NCBI RefSeq assembly: GCF_000013665.1
Contig: NC_007912.1
Location: 1,412,501-1,476,500, forward strand
Source of the DNA: Saccharophagus degradans 2-40
GTDB lineage: Bacteria; Pseudomonadota; Gammaproteobacteria; Pseudomonadales; Cellvibrionaceae
Length of the DNA stretch: 64,000 nucleotides
Direction of reading: 5' to 3'
A program made the translations under genes and the position numbers. Below, piece by piece: positions 47,439 to 57,054 of this stretch (its first letter is position 1; each line of letters begins with the position of its first letter). A model generated the notes under the pieces. That model was given only the letters and a program-made list of their open reading frames with translations, did not search any database and had not been told where the DNA came from.

Positions 47439-50400
47439 ATGTTCGATACGGTATTAATTGCCAACCGAGGAGCAATCGCCACTCGAATTATTCGCACCCT
47501 AAAAAAAATGGGTATTCGAAGCGTTGCCGTTTACAACGAAGCAGATTATCAATCTTTACACGTACAGCAAGCCGATACTGCCATTAGTTTAGGCGCCGGC
47601 AGTGCGGCGGACACTTACCTCAATATAGCCAAAATACTCGATGCTGCTAAGCAAACCGGTGCGCAGGCTGTGCACCCAGGCTACGGCTTTCTTAGTGAAA
47701 ATACAGAATTTGTAGGCTTGTGCGAACAGGCAGGTTTAACCTTTATTGGCCCCACGACCGAGCAAATGCGTCTATTTGGTTTGAAGCATGTTGCCCGCGA
47801 AGCCGCAGAGCAAGCCGATGTGCCTTTGGTGCCCGGCTCGCCGCTGCTGAGTGAATTAGCCGAAGCATTGGTTTGGGCCAAGGAGGTGGGCTACCCCATA
47901 ATGCTAAAAAGTACCGCCGGTGGTGGTGGCATTGGTATGCAGGTGTGCCACAGCGAATCGCAGTTGCAGCAAGCGTGGGATTCGGTTAAACGCTTAAGCG
48001 CGAATTACTTTTCGAACGACGGTGTTTTTTTAGAAAAATACATCGCCGATGCGCGCCATATAGAAGTACAAATTTTCGGTGATGGCGCCGGTACTGCCGT
48101 GGCGTTTGGCGAGCGCGATTGTTCTGCTCAACGTCGCAACCAAAAAGTTATCGAAGAAACCCCAGCCCCTAAGTTAAGCGAAGCCGTGCGCGCAGATTTA
48201 TGTGCAACGGCACAGCGTTTAATGGCGTCGGTCAATTATCGCAATGCCGGTACTGTGGAATTTATTTTTGATGCCAAAGAAAATAAGTTTTACTTTTTAG
48301 AGGTGAATACACGCCTGCAAGTAGAGCACGGCGTTACCGAACAAGTGTGGGGTGTAGACCTTGTTGAGTGGATGATAAAACAAGCTGCAGGCGAGCTAGG
48401 TGATATTCAAGCTTTGCATAGGCAATGTAAACCTGCAGGTCACGCGATTCAAGTGCGCGTATACGCAGAAGATCCGCAACAAGATTTTAGACCCAGCGCA
48501 GGGTTGTTGTCTGCAGTGGCTTGGCCCACTGAAGCAATATTTGCTGCGCCTAGCAAAAGTAAATTGCGGATTGATCACTGGATAGAATCGGGCGTTGAAG
48601 TACCAGCTTTATTTGACCCTATGCTCGCTAAAGTTATCGTACACAGCGAAAATCGTGAACAGGCTCTAGCAGATTTAAACGCGAGCTTAGCGAACAGTGC
48701 AATTTATGGCATAGAAACCAATATCGATTATGTGCGGGAAATTCTCGCTACCAGCACATGTAAAAGCGGGCAGTTACTTACCCGCAGTTTGGCCGAATTT
48801 ACATTTAACGCTCACACTTTTACCGTGCTAAATGGTGGCACGCAAACCACGGTACAGGATTACCCTGGCCGCACTGGCTTGTGGCACGTTGGGGTTCCGC
48901 CTTCTGGGCCAATGGATAACCTTAACTTTAGGTTAGCTAACCAACTTGTTGGCAACCAAGCCGAGGCTGCCGGTTTAGAAATTACCTTAAATGGCCCAAG
49001 CTTACATTTTAATACTGCTGCGCATATTGCCGTAACCGGCGCCGAAGTGCCTGTACTAGTAGATGGCGTTGCGGTTGATATGTACCGGTCTATCGCTGTT
49101 TCTGCTGGGCAAACATTGGAAATAGGCCAAGCCAAAGGCAACGGTGCGCGTGCGTATTTAGCTATTGCTGGCGGTATTCAATGCCCTGAATATTTAGGCT
49201 CTAAATCCACGTTTACGCTAGGCCAGTTTGGTGGTCATGTTGGCAGGGCGCTACGGCCCGGCGACGTGTTAAAATTATTGCCTTTAAATAGCGAACAAAA
49301 AATTACTGCGCGACAAATTGCACAAGCAGATCGCCCTGCAATTGGCGATACTTGGACAATACATGTTATATACGGCCCGCACGGCGCCCCCGACTTTTTT
49401 ACCGACAAAGATATACAAGCGTTTTTCGATGCCGAGTGGGAAGTGCACTACAACTCTAGTCGCACCGGCGTGCGTTTAATTGGGCCCAAACCCGAATGGG
49501 CGAGAGAGACCGGCGGCGAAGCGGGTTTGCACCCATCCAATATTCACGATAACGCTTACGCCTTTGGCACAGTGGATTTTACTGGCGATATGCCGGTTAT
49601 ATTGGGGCCAGATGGTCCATCGTTAGGCGGTTTTGTTTGCCCAGCTACAATTATTCAAGCCGACTTATGGAAGCTGGGCCAACTAAAAGCAGGTGCAAAA
49701 ATTAAATTTGTTGCGGTAACCCACGAGCAAGCCGTGCAGTTAGAAGCCGCACAACATTGGCAAGTTTCCCAATTGACCTTTCGTGAAAAGCCCATTACTT
49801 CTGCGGGTTTGCCTTCACCTATCTTAAAAAAATCGTCGTTGCTGGGCGAAGATGTTGTTTATCGTTTAGCTGGCGATCACTTTTTACTGGTAGAGCTTGG
49901 TCCTCTCGAATTAGATATTGCGCGTCGCTTTAAAGTGCATGCGCTTATGTTGTGGATGCAAGATAACCCGTTTACCGGCATGCGCGAACTTACGCCGGGT
50001 ATTCGCTCGTTGCAGGTGCATTACGATTCACAGCAGCACGCCGTGGAATGCGTGATAGAACATATTGAGCGTGGTATACAAACACTGTTGCAAGCCGACG
50101 ATTTAAAAGTGCCTGCACGCATAGTGCACCTACCGCTAAGCTGGGATGACGAAGCCTGCAAATTAGCAATAGAAAAATACACCCAATCAGTACGCCCTGG
50201 CGCCCCTTGGTGTCCCAGTAACTTAGAATTTATTCGCCGTATAAATGGTTTAGATTCAATCGAGCAGGTAAAAGAAATTGTTTTTAATGCTGCGTATTTA
50301 GTTATGGGCTTGGGGGATGTGTACCTAGGGGCGCCGGTAGCAACCCCGCTAGACCCGCGCCATAGATTAGTAACCACGAAATACAACCCCGCGCGCACTT

Positions 50401-51068
50401 GGACAGCAGAAAACTCGGTGGGCATTGGCGGCGCGTATATGTGTGTATACGGTATGGAAGGCCCTGGCGGCTACCAATTTGTAGGGCGTACTTTGCAAAT
50501 GTGGAACCGCTACCGTCAAACCAATGTTTTCGAAAACCCTTGGTTACTGCAGTTTTTTGATCAAATTCGTTTCTATGAAGTAAGCAGCGAAGAGCTACAC
50601 GTTATTCGGCGTGATTTCCCCTTGGGCAAATACCCAATAAAAATAGAAAACACCACATTTAGCTTGGCCGATTATCAGCAATACTTAAGCGATAACTCAG
50701 CCACTATTGAACGCTTTCAAGCTGCGCGCGAGCAAGCGTTTGAACAAGAGCTAAACCAGTGGCGAGCAGATGGACAACTTACCTTTGAACAAGCGGATGC
50801 TGGGCCAGAAGACAATGATGCTAGCACGCCACCCGAAGGTGCTGTGGGCGTTGATAGCCCCGTAAGCGGCAGTGTTTGGCAAGTACTTAAAAACGAAGGC
50901 GATTATGTAGAAAAAGGTGAGGTACTTATGGTGCTGGAATCCATGAAAATGGAAATAGATGTCCACGCAACGTGCGCTGGTAAAGTGATAAAAACTCACA
51001 AACTACAGGGCCATGCTGTCACGGCGGGGCAAACATTATTTTGGATTGCAAAGCAAAGTGAGGCCTAG
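47439..51068 (+). CDS. Biotin-dependent guanidine (urea) carboxylase
   Basis: A 1209-residue single-chain carboxylase. Biotin carboxylase domain: about 1-450, with the ATP-grasp loop KSTAGGGGIGMQ, FLEVNTRLQVEHGVTE and the C-terminal AEDP segment. Carboxyltransferase, KipA-like then KipI-like: about 465-1100, opening GGTQTTVQDYPGRTGLWH and including HVGVPPSGPMDNLNFRLAN. Biotinyl domain at the end, with the biotin Lys1170 in ESMKMEID. Urea carboxylases and guanidine carboxylases share this architecture. The riboswitch and CgdAB-like genes point to guanidine as the true substrate; a reported active-site residue difference would decide but I cannot place it without an alignment. The next gene starts one base after the stop. 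Confidence 0.93.
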   Translation: MFDTVLIANRGAIATRIIRTLKKMGIRSVAVYNEADYQSLHVQQADTAISLGAGSAADTYLNIAKILDAAKQTGAQAVHPGYGFLSENTEFVGLCEQAGLTFIGPTTEQMRLFGLKHVAREAAEQADVPLVPGSPLLSELAEALVWAKEVGYPIMLKSTAGGGGIGMQVCHSESQLQQAWDSVKRLSANYFSNDGVFLEKYIADARHIEVQIFGDGAGTAVAFGERDCSAQRRNQKVIEETPAPKLSEAVRADLCATAQRLMASVNYRNAGTVEFIFDAKENKFYFLEVNTRLQVEHGVTEQVWGVDLVEWMIKQAAGELGDIQALHRQCKPAGHAIQVRVYAEDPQQDFRPSAGLLSAVAWPTEAIFAAPSKSKLRIDHWIESGVEVPALFDPMLAKVIVHSENREQALADLNASLANSAIYGIETNIDYVREILATSTCKSGQLLTRSLAEFTFNAHTFTVLNGGTQTTVQDYPGRTGLWHVGVPPSGPMDNLNFRLANQLVGNQAEAAGLEITLNGPSLHFNTAAHIAVTGAEVPVLVDGVAVDMYRSIAVSAGQTLEIGQAKGNGARAYLAIAGGIQCPEYLGSKSTFTLGQFGGHVGRALRPGDVLKLLPLNSEQKITARQIAQADRPAIGDTWTIHVIYGPHGAPDFFTDKDIQAFFDAEWEVHYNSSRTGVRLIGPKPEWARETGGEAGLHPSNIHDNAYAFGTVDFTGDMPVILGPDGPSLGGFVCPATIIQADLWKLGQLKAGAKIKFVAVTHEQAVQLEAAQHWQVSQLTFREKPITSAGLPSPILKKSSLLGEDVVYRLAGDHFLLVELGPLELDIARRFKVHALMLWMQDNPFTGMRELTPGIRSLQVHYDSQQHAVECVIEHIERGIQTLLQADDLKVPARIVHLPLSWDDEACKLAIEKYTQSVRPGAPWCPSNLEFIRRINGLDSIEQVKEIVFNAAYLVMGLGDVYLGAPVATPLDPRHRLVTTKYNPARTWTAENSVGIGGAYMCVYGMEGPGGYQFVGRTLQMWNRYRQTNVFENPWLLQFFDQIRFYEVSSEELHVIRRDFPLGKYPIKIENTTFSLADYQQYLSDNSATIERFQAAREQAFEQELNQWRADGQLTFEQADAGPEDNDASTPPEGAVGVDSPVSGSVWQVLKNEGDYVEKGEVLMVLESMKMEIDVHATCAGKVIKTHKLQGHAVTAGQTLFWIAKQSEA

Positions 51069-51069
51069 C

Positions 51070-52866
51070 ATGACCGATTTACCGTTAACTATTCAGGCAA
51101 TAAAAAAGGCCTATGCAGCAAAAACAATATCGCCGCGAGAACTTATTTTACAACTGCGTAGCCAAGCATTAGCGCAAGCGGATTTTAACGCGTGGATAAC
51201 CCTATTAGACGAAGCGCAACTAGAGCCCTATTTTGTCGCCTTGGCAAATAAAGAAATGGATGAGCTTGCGTTGTATGGCGTACCCTTTGCTATTAAAGAC
51301 AATATTGATTTAGCTGGTGTGCCCACTACCGCAGCGTGCCCAGATTTTACATATGTGCCCGAATTGTCTGCCCCCGTGGTAGAGGCGTTAATTAGTGCTG
51401 GCGCTATTCCATTGGGCAAAACAAACTTAGATCAATTCGCAACTGGTTTGGTGGGCACGCGTTCACCCTATGGCGAAGGTAAAAATGTATTCAATCAAGA
51501 ATACATATCGGGTGGCAGCAGTGCGGGTTCGGCCATTGCAACAGCTTTAGGGCAAGTAGCCTTTGCTTTAGGAACCGATACGGCTGGGTCTGGGCGAGTA
51601 CCGGCGGTACTAAATAATTTGATTGGTCACAAACCCACTAAAGGTTTATTAAGTACTCGCGGTGTTGTACCCGCGTGTAGAACGTTAGATTGCGTAAGCA
51701 TTTTTGCGCTGCACGCAGAAGATGCCGCACAGGTGCTGGAAGTGGCTGCACAATATGATGAGCAAGATGCCTATGCGCGCGTTAATACCTATGCAAATAA
51801 AAAGCGTTATTTTGGCGCGGTGCCTAGCAGCTTTAAATTTGGCGTGCCAGACGAACTCGATTTTTTTGGTAACAGCGAAACCCAAGCGCTCTTTCAAAAA
51901 AGCGTAGAGCAATTGCAGCAATCGGGCGGTACGCCAGTATCCATTTCTTTTGCGCCGTTTATAGAAGCGGCAAAACTTTTGTACGAAGGGCCGTGGGTGG
52001 CGGAGCGCTGGTTAGCTACGCAGAATGTAAAGCTAGAGTCTATGCTGCCGGTTATTCAAACCATTATTGGCAATGGCAATAATGGCAAAGCAAGCGATGC
52101 CTTTGCGGCGCAATATAGGTTGGCAGAATTAAAGCGCACCTGCGACGGCATAATGCAAGGGCTGGATTGCGTAATAGCACCCACAATGCCCACCGTTTTT
52201 ACGCGCGCACAAATTGGTGAGCAGCCGGTAAAAAATAATTCTATTTTGGGCACCTATACCAATTTTATGAACCTGCTCGATTACAGCGCGACTGCCGTGC
52301 CTGTGGGCTTTTTATCTAGCGGTGTGGGCTGGGGGGTTACACTTTTTGGCAACGCCTTTACCGATGTTACCTTGTTGAGCTTCGCCAATATTCTACAGCG
52401 CGCGAATGCTACCAATATGGGGGCTACAGCTTACCCGTTGGAGCAAGTTTCGAGCAGCGCTACGCCATGCCCGCCTACCGAGATAGATGTAGTGGTGTGT
52501 GGTGCACATCTGGCTGGCCAGCCGCTTAACTGGCAACTTACCGAGCGGGACGGATCGCTAGTCGCATGCACTCGCACATCCCCCAATTATGCATTGTATG
52601 CACTGCCAGATGGCAAGCGACCGGCGCTCGTTAAATTAAATGCACCCGGTAGCGCTATCGAAGTGGAAGTATGGCGCATGCCTGCTGCCGCCTTTGGCTC
52701 TTTCGTGTGTGGCATTCCTGCGCCTTTGGGTATTGGCAAGGTAGAGCTAGAAGATGGCACTGAACTGCCGGGGTTTATTTGCGACGGTTACGGCTTGGAA
52801 GACGCCAAAGATGTATCCAATTTTGGCGGCTGGCGTAATTGGTTAAGCGAGAAAGCGGCGAGTTGA
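51070..52866 (+). CDS. atzF: Allophanate hydrolase
   Basis: A 598-residue amidase-signature enzyme that splits allophanate to two ammonia and CO2, the last step of the pathway. The catalytic triad is visible: Lys76 in AIKDNIDLAG, the cis-Ser in GGSSAGSA (150/151) and the nucleophile Ser174 in GTDTAGSGRVPA. The C-terminal allophanate-hydrolase domain (about 470-598) is present, as in AtzF and DUR1 types, with DVVVCGAHLAGQPLN and GIGKVELEDG. The start is ATG 51070; a frame from 51013 overlaps the carboxylase. A terminator follows. Confidence 0.93.
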   Translation: MTDLPLTIQAIKKAYAAKTISPRELILQLRSQALAQADFNAWITLLDEAQLEPYFVALANKEMDELALYGVPFAIKDNIDLAGVPTTAACPDFTYVPELSAPVVEALISAGAIPLGKTNLDQFATGLVGTRSPYGEGKNVFNQEYISGGSSAGSAIATALGQVAFALGTDTAGSGRVPAVLNNLIGHKPTKGLLSTRGVVPACRTLDCVSIFALHAEDAAQVLEVAAQYDEQDAYARVNTYANKKRYFGAVPSSFKFGVPDELDFFGNSETQALFQKSVEQLQQSGGTPVSISFAPFIEAAKLLYEGPWVAERWLATQNVKLESMLPVIQTIIGNGNNGKASDAFAAQYRLAELKRTCDGIMQGLDCVIAPTMPTVFTRAQIGEQPVKNNSILGTYTNFMNLLDYSATAVPVGFLSSGVGWGVTLFGNAFTDVTLLSFANILQRANATNMGATAYPLEQVSSSATPCPPTEIDVVVCGAHLAGQPLNWQLTERDGSLVACTRTSPNYALYALPDGKRPALVKLNAPGSAIEVEVWRMPAAAFGSFVCGIPAPLGIGKVELEDGTELPGFICDGYGLEDAKDVSNFGGWRNWLSEKAAS

Positions 52867-52917
52867 TTTTCAGCTTGATTGGCATAGTTCGAATTTTTTT
52901 TCAGCCTGCGACAGCCC

Positions 52918-52945
52918 AAAAAAGCCCGCGTTTTAGCGGGCTTTT
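52918..52945 (+). terminator. Terminator of the guanidine operon
   Basis: GCCCGC pairs with GCGGGC around GTTTTA, with an A-run before and TTTT after. It can also act on the convergent PEP-CTERM gene. Confidence 0.85.
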
Positions 52946-52975
52946 ATATGTATACACGGTTGTGGCGTTTGTTTA

Positions 52976-53581
52976 TTAGCTGCGGGCTAGACGTCTGCGG
53001 GTGGCTATCAAACAAGCTACACCTATGATTACAAGGCCTAGTGTGCCTGGCTCTGAAACCGCCGCTACCCGAATACCAATAATATGGTCATCGTGATTAT
53101 CGTCTGGGCCTGCACCGGAATCGTCAAACAAAATGATGGCGTCGTAAAAGATACCGTTATAGGTGTAATCTAAAATCGTGGCAAACGATTGAAAGGAGGC
53201 AAAATCCTGATTATTGCCATTGGCAATGCCCTGACTAATTGTGTTTGAGTAAAAGTTAAAATCTAACAGGCCTGCAGCTACGCTGTTAACGGTAAAACTC
53301 GCGCCTTCGCTGTGGGTTTTATTGTTTAAATTACCGCCGTAAGCATTGAAGTCGTTGTTGTAGCCAGCTTCGTGGCCTAAATAAGTGAACGTAATATCAA
53401 TTAGTGCGGTGGCGTAAAGGTTGCCGCCAATGTCGTAACCCGCTGCAGCACCATAGAAAAAATCGTTGGTGCTAGCCATGGGCTCAAATGTGCCGGCAGA
53501 ATCTAGCTCTAGCAATTTGGCGCTAGCGTGTGTTGATACCGCGGCGATTACAAACGCTGCGAAAAGGTTAATTATTTTCAT
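52976..53581 (-). CDS. PEP-CTERM-type exported protein
   Basis: About 201 residues. A signal peptide ends near THASA; the start is set at 53581 because AAGGGA then has a seven-base gap, while ATG 53587 has none. The mature part is rich in Asn, Gly and Asp (for example YNNDFNAYGGNLNNK) and has no recognised enzyme motif. The tail is a PEP-CTERM sorting signal: SEPGTLGL (SEP for PEP), a membrane helix, then TRRRLARS. In PEP-CTERM systems such proteins are processed by exosortase and often become envelope or matrix proteins. No exosortase gene is in the window. Possible role in surface or biofilm matrix. Confidence 0.8.
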   Translation of the reverse strand: MKIINLFAAFVIAAVSTHASAKLLELDSAGTFEPMASTNDFFYGAAAGYDIGGNLYATALIDITFTYLGHEAGYNNDFNAYGGNLNNKTHSEGASFTVNSVAAGLLDFNFYSNTISQGIANGNNQDFASFQSFATILDYTYNGIFYDAIILFDDSGAGPDDNHDDHIIGIRVAAVSEPGTLGLVIIGVACLIATRRRLARS

Positions 53582-54030
53582 GTACATCCCTTACTTTTCG
53601 TTAGGTTTAACAGATTGGACTATTAATACTGTAACAGCACTATTTGTGCCACATGGCCTAAGTGATTGAATTTATTAGGAATTACCTGTTTGTTGCGAGG
53701 CGCTAATCGAAATGTTGTAAATTGTGCCGACAAGGGAGATTTTATTGAAGTTTGAATTCGTGGCGGGGTAGTGGGTTTTAGTAGCCGTGGGGTTGTGTGT
53801 TGCTAGTGACGTTGGTTAGCGGGTGTGTTGAATGGCTCCGCCTGTATTTCACTTAGCCTTCACAGCAGGCTTGGTATTTTGTACCCACTGATCCGGAAGT
53901 GGTTTATCTGCTTGTTCAGTCTGTATGTAGGTTCCTAGCATGGATTGCTTAGAATTTAGGTGCAGTGCTAGTGAGTTGTTTAACTTGCTACTCTCATTAT
54001 TTTTTATGATAGAGTTCCGCAAATAGCGAC
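53582..54030. other. Intergenic region before an orphan terminator, no clear gene
   Basis: About 450 bases upstream of the PEP-CTERM start. I find no open frame with a ribosome binding site on the plus strand. It nevertheless ends in a strong plus-strand terminator, so a small RNA or a decayed gene is possible. The minus-strand promoter for the PEP-CTERM gene must also lie here. Confidence 0.5.
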
Positions 54031-54064
54031 GGGAAAGTGAATTAGTTCACTTTCCCTTTTTTTT
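54031..54064 (+). terminator. Strong orphan terminator on the plus strand
   Basis: GGGAAAGTGAA and TTCACTTTCCC form a perfect 11-base stem around TTAG and are followed by eight T. On the minus strand no T-run follows the stem, so it is directional. No plus-strand gene lies within 1.1 kb before it; the nearest, the allophanate hydrolase, has its own terminator. Confidence 0.88.
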
Positions 54065-54090
54065 GCCTGAAAATATTGCGGTTTAGGCTT

Positions 54091-54555
54091 CTATTTACTA
54101 CCTGCAAATCCCAATTGCCGCCACGCCTCATAAACCATAACCGATGCGGCATTAGAAAGGTTCATACTGCGACTATTAGGTAGCATGGGTATGCGTAATA
54201 CGTTATCGAAAGTGATGTATTCGAGAATCTCCATGGGTAGCCCACGGGTTTCTGGCCCAAATACAAGGTAATCTCCCTCGCCAATACTTACCTCATGGTG
54301 AAATTTAGTGCCCTTAGTAGATAGCGCCCACAAGCGCTCTGGGGCCTGCTGCTTGATAAAGGCATCCCAATTAGCATGCGTTACCACACTCTGCCATTCG
54401 CCATAATCTAGCCCCGCCCTGCGTAAACGCTTGTCATCCAATTCAAAACCTAAAGGTTCTATCAGGTGCAGCCGACAACCTGTGTTAGCGCACACGCGGA
54501 TGATATTGCCGGTATTTGGCGGTATTTCTGGTTCAAAAAGCACAATATTAAACAT
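54091..54555 (-). CDS. trmL: tRNA (cytidine/uridine-2'-O-)-methyltransferase TrmL
   Basis: A 154-residue SPOUT enzyme (E. coli 157) that methylates the wobble base 34 of two leucine tRNAs. The start at 54555 gives the canonical [20 protein letters not shown]; the longer frame to 54624 adds 23 residues without family support. The trefoil-knot SAM site shows as FGPETRGLP and [22 protein letters not shown]. It is monocistronic and divergent from the MSHA operon. Confidence 0.95.
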   Translation of the reverse strand: MFNIVLFEPEIPPNTGNIIRVCANTGCRLHLIEPLGFELDDKRLRRAGLDYGEWQSVVTHANWDAFIKQQAPERLWALSTKGTKFHHEVSIGEGDYLVFGPETRGLPMEILEYITFDNVLRIPMLPNSRSMNLSNAASVMVYEAWRQLGFAGSK

Positions 54556-54788
54556 GTTAAGCCTGTTTTGTTGCGGTTTAGCCGCCTGTAAAGCACTTCG
54601 ATAAAAGCGACAAATAACAGTCATAATACCGATTTGTACGTTTTATGAGCGCTAAGTGTATCTACACGGTGAATTTGTGAGGAGTGTCTATACTAGTAGT
54701 TATTAAAGCTGCGCGAATTATAAACCTTCGCACTAGCAGGGCGATAGCCACACTAATAAATACATTCTTCCGTATAGAGGGTAACTAG

Positions 54789-55730
54789 GTGCAATTTTTT
54801 AAGTCTCGCTTAGCTGGTAAGGCCGTTGTGGGTATAGAGCTTTCTCGTGCGGGTATTGCGGTGGTTGTGCTGGGGCGAGAGGCGGGTGGCAAGGTTATTC
54901 AGGCGAGTACGTTAATAGCTGCTCAGGGGCAAAACAGCAGTATTGCTAGTTTTCAATCCGACCTTAGTGAGCTGGTAGAAAAGCACCAACTAAAAGCGGC
55001 CAAGTGCAATTTGGTATTGGCCAAAGAGGATTACCAGCTATTACTTGTAGAAGCGCCAGATGTACCCGATGCAGAAATTAAAGAAGCAATTCGCTGGCGT
55101 GTGAAAGATTTAATTAGTACGCCGGTAGAGCAAGCCGCGCTCGATGTTTTTTTACTGCCCGACGACGGCGCGCGCGGGGGTAAGAAAATGGTTTATGTGG
55201 TGGTGGCAGATAAAGCGCGAATTAAAGAAATTGTCGATTTTGTTGCACATAGCCAGCTGAGCCTCAACTCAATTGATATTGTCGAATTGGCCATGCGTAA
55301 CATCACACTAGCCCTGCCCGATGAGGCTGCTCAAGTAAGGGGAATCGCCCTTGTGCGTATCGGTGAGGGGGTTGGCTCCGTATCTGTATATCGGCAGGGC
55401 AATTTGTACCTTTCCCGTCAGTTTCAAATTCAATATAGCGGCGGGTTGCTAGACGACCTGCCGGTAGATAGTTTGGCCCTAGAAGTGCAGCGCTCGCTGG
55501 ATTATTACGAGCGACAAATGGGGCAGGCACAACCCGCAGCCCTGTATGTATGTGGCGAAAACATTAGCGAAGATAAGGTGAACGAAGAGCTAAAACGAGC
55601 GTTGCCCCTAACGGTTAACTGGCTGGATGTGAGCGCCTTGGTGCCCAGTGCCGAAGAAGAGCCCGATGAAGGCATAGCGCAATTGTGCGTGGGAGCACTA
55701 GGTGCGTGTATGCGGGAGGCCAGTGCTTAA
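54789..55730 (+). CDS. mshI: MSHA biogenesis protein MshI (PilM-like)
   Basis: First gene of the MSHA pilus block, 313 residues. It has the actin-like fold layout of PilM/MshI: VVGIELSRAGIAVVVLG at the start (phosphate-loop strand) and the pilus-type segment APDVPDAEIKEAIRWRVKDLI. It probably forms a cytoplasmic ring that binds the N-terminus of the PilN-like protein encoded next. The start is GTG 54789 with GAGGG before it. The next start codon overlaps the stop (TAATG), showing tight coupling. Confidence 0.9.
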   Translation: MQFFKSRLAGKAVVGIELSRAGIAVVVLGREAGGKVIQASTLIAAQGQNSSIASFQSDLSELVEKHQLKAAKCNLVLAKEDYQLLLVEAPDVPDAEIKEAIRWRVKDLISTPVEQAALDVFLLPDDGARGGKKMVYVVVADKARIKEIVDFVAHSQLSLNSIDIVELAMRNITLALPDEAAQVRGIALVRIGEGVGSVSVYRQGNLYLSRQFQIQYSGGLLDDLPVDSLALEVQRSLDYYERQMGQAQPAALYVCGENISEDKVNEELKRALPLTVNWLDVSALVPSAEEEPDEGIAQLCVGALGACMREASA

Positions 55731-56338
55731 TGCAACAGGTAAACCTCTATCTAGAAGAATTTAGGCCCCAGAAAAACTATTTTTCTGCAGAGTTTACAGC
55801 AGCTTCTGTTGCGTTATTGCTTGTGTTTTTAATCGGTATTCAATGGTTAGTCTCCCATTCAATTAAAAAAGTAGAAAGCAGTGTTATCGCATTAGAAAAC
55901 CAAAAGGTTGCTACAGAGCTGCAAGTAGAAAAACTAAAATCTACGCCCATTGGCGGTAGTGCCTCTCAATTGGATGAAGAAATAGCAATTCTAAAAGAAG
56001 AAAAAAGCTCGCGCGAAAAGTTGCGAGAAATAATTGAGTATCAAAATTTAGGCAACGCAGAAGGTTTTACTGCCATTATGGCGGCGTTAGCGCGTCAATC
56101 GATTGATGTAATCGCGTTAGAGCGTATTCGCGTTACCGGTGCCGGTAATATGGTAGAGCTGGCTGGTAAAACGCGCACGCCCAAAGCGGTACCTGTCTAT
56201 TTACAGGCGCTGCAATCAGAGCAGGTGCTGGCGAATGCACAGTTTGGTTTGCTGCGTATTGAGCAGCCCGAGTCTCAGTCGCAAAACATAATGGCTTTTG
56301 CCTTTGGGTTTTCGCAAGTGGAGGGGGCAAAGAAGTGA
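55730..56338 (+). CDS. MSHA biogenesis PilN-like protein
   Basis: A 202-residue inner-membrane protein. It opens MQQVNLYLEEFRPQKNYF, the conserved cytoplasmic PilN-type motif that docks to PilM/MshI, followed by one membrane helix (about 23-43), a coiled coil (about 45-105) and a periplasmic ferredoxin-like part. The start is ATG 55730, overlapping the previous stop; a longer frame upstream is not needed. It overlaps mshJ by four bases. Some annotations name this gene mshI2. Confidence 0.88.
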   Translation: MQQVNLYLEEFRPQKNYFSAEFTAASVALLLVFLIGIQWLVSHSIKKVESSVIALENQKVATELQVEKLKSTPIGGSASQLDEEIAILKEEKSSREKLREIIEYQNLGNAEGFTAIMAALARQSIDVIALERIRVTGAGNMVELAGKTRTPKAVPVYLQALQSEQVLANAQFGLLRIEQPESQSQNIMAFAFGFSQVEGAKK

Positions 56339-57054
56339 AGGCGCTATTACAACAAAAGTGGGCCTTATTAGCCGTTAAAATCAATGCTCGCAACACAAGG
56401 GAGCGCGCATTAATTGCCGTTTCTTGCTGGGCAATGATTTATTTGGTGTGGGATTTCGCGTTTTTTCAGCCTCTGAACAAACAAAAAGAGGCATTGCAGC
56501 AGCGATTTGATGCGACCAATCAAACACTGGTACAGCTGGATGCTCAGCAGCAAGTATTTGTACGCGCGCTAAGTTCAGACCCCAATGCTGGGCGCCGCAG
56601 AGAAATTGTTGCATTAAAAGAAAGTATTACCGTGTTGGATAACGAGATTAATCGCCTATCCGATGGGCTTATTCCCGCGCCTAAACTCCCTCAATTATTA
56701 CACGATGTACTACGTGCAAATAACAACTTAAAACTAGTAAGTATGCGCACACAACCGGCCGAACTATTGCGGCTGCCTTATCATAAACAACACGCAGAAA
56801 CGCTACCTGAAGAAGATAGCGAAGAGTTTCTTGCAGCGCTTGCGAGAACAGAGCCAAAAATATTTAAGCACGCAGTAAAACTTGCATTAGAAGGCAGTTA
56901 TTTCGATGTAATGCAATATTTAGATGCGGTAGAAAAGCTCGAATGGAAAGTGTACTGGGATGTGCTGAATTACAAAGTAGAGAACTACCCCGCAGCTAGG
57001 GTTGAATTGAATGTGTATACCCTATCGACAGAGAAGGGGGTGTTTGGTGCGTAG
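56335..57054 (+). CDS. mshJ: MSHA biogenesis protein MshJ (PilO-like)
   Basis: A 239-residue bitopic inner-membrane protein. A basic N-terminus is followed by one membrane helix (about 27-46: ALIAVSCWAMIYLVWDFAFF), a coiled coil (KQKEALQQRFDATNQTLVQLDAQQQVF) and a periplasmic domain. It pairs with the PilN-like protein to form the alignment subcomplex. The GTG start overlaps the previous stop (GTGA). Confidence 0.88.
   Translation: MKALLQQKWALLAVKINARNTRERALIAVSCWAMIYLVWDFAFFQPLNKQKEALQQRFDATNQTLVQLDAQQQVFVRALSSDPNAGRRREIVALKESITVLDNEINRLSDGLIPAPKLPQLLHDVLRANNNLKLVSMRTQPAELLRLPYHKQHAETLPEEDSEEFLAALARTEPKIFKHAVKLALEGSYFDVMQYLDAVEKLEWKVYWDVLNYKVENYPAARVELNVYTLSTEKGVFGA

Noticed and set aside
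47439-51068. Plain urea carboxylase as the final call
   Set aside because: The riboswitch class and the two DUF1989 genes point to guanidine; urea remains possible as a secondary substrate.
54556-54624. Longer start for trmL
   Set aside because: Family proteins begin at [13 protein letters not shown]; the extra residues have no support.
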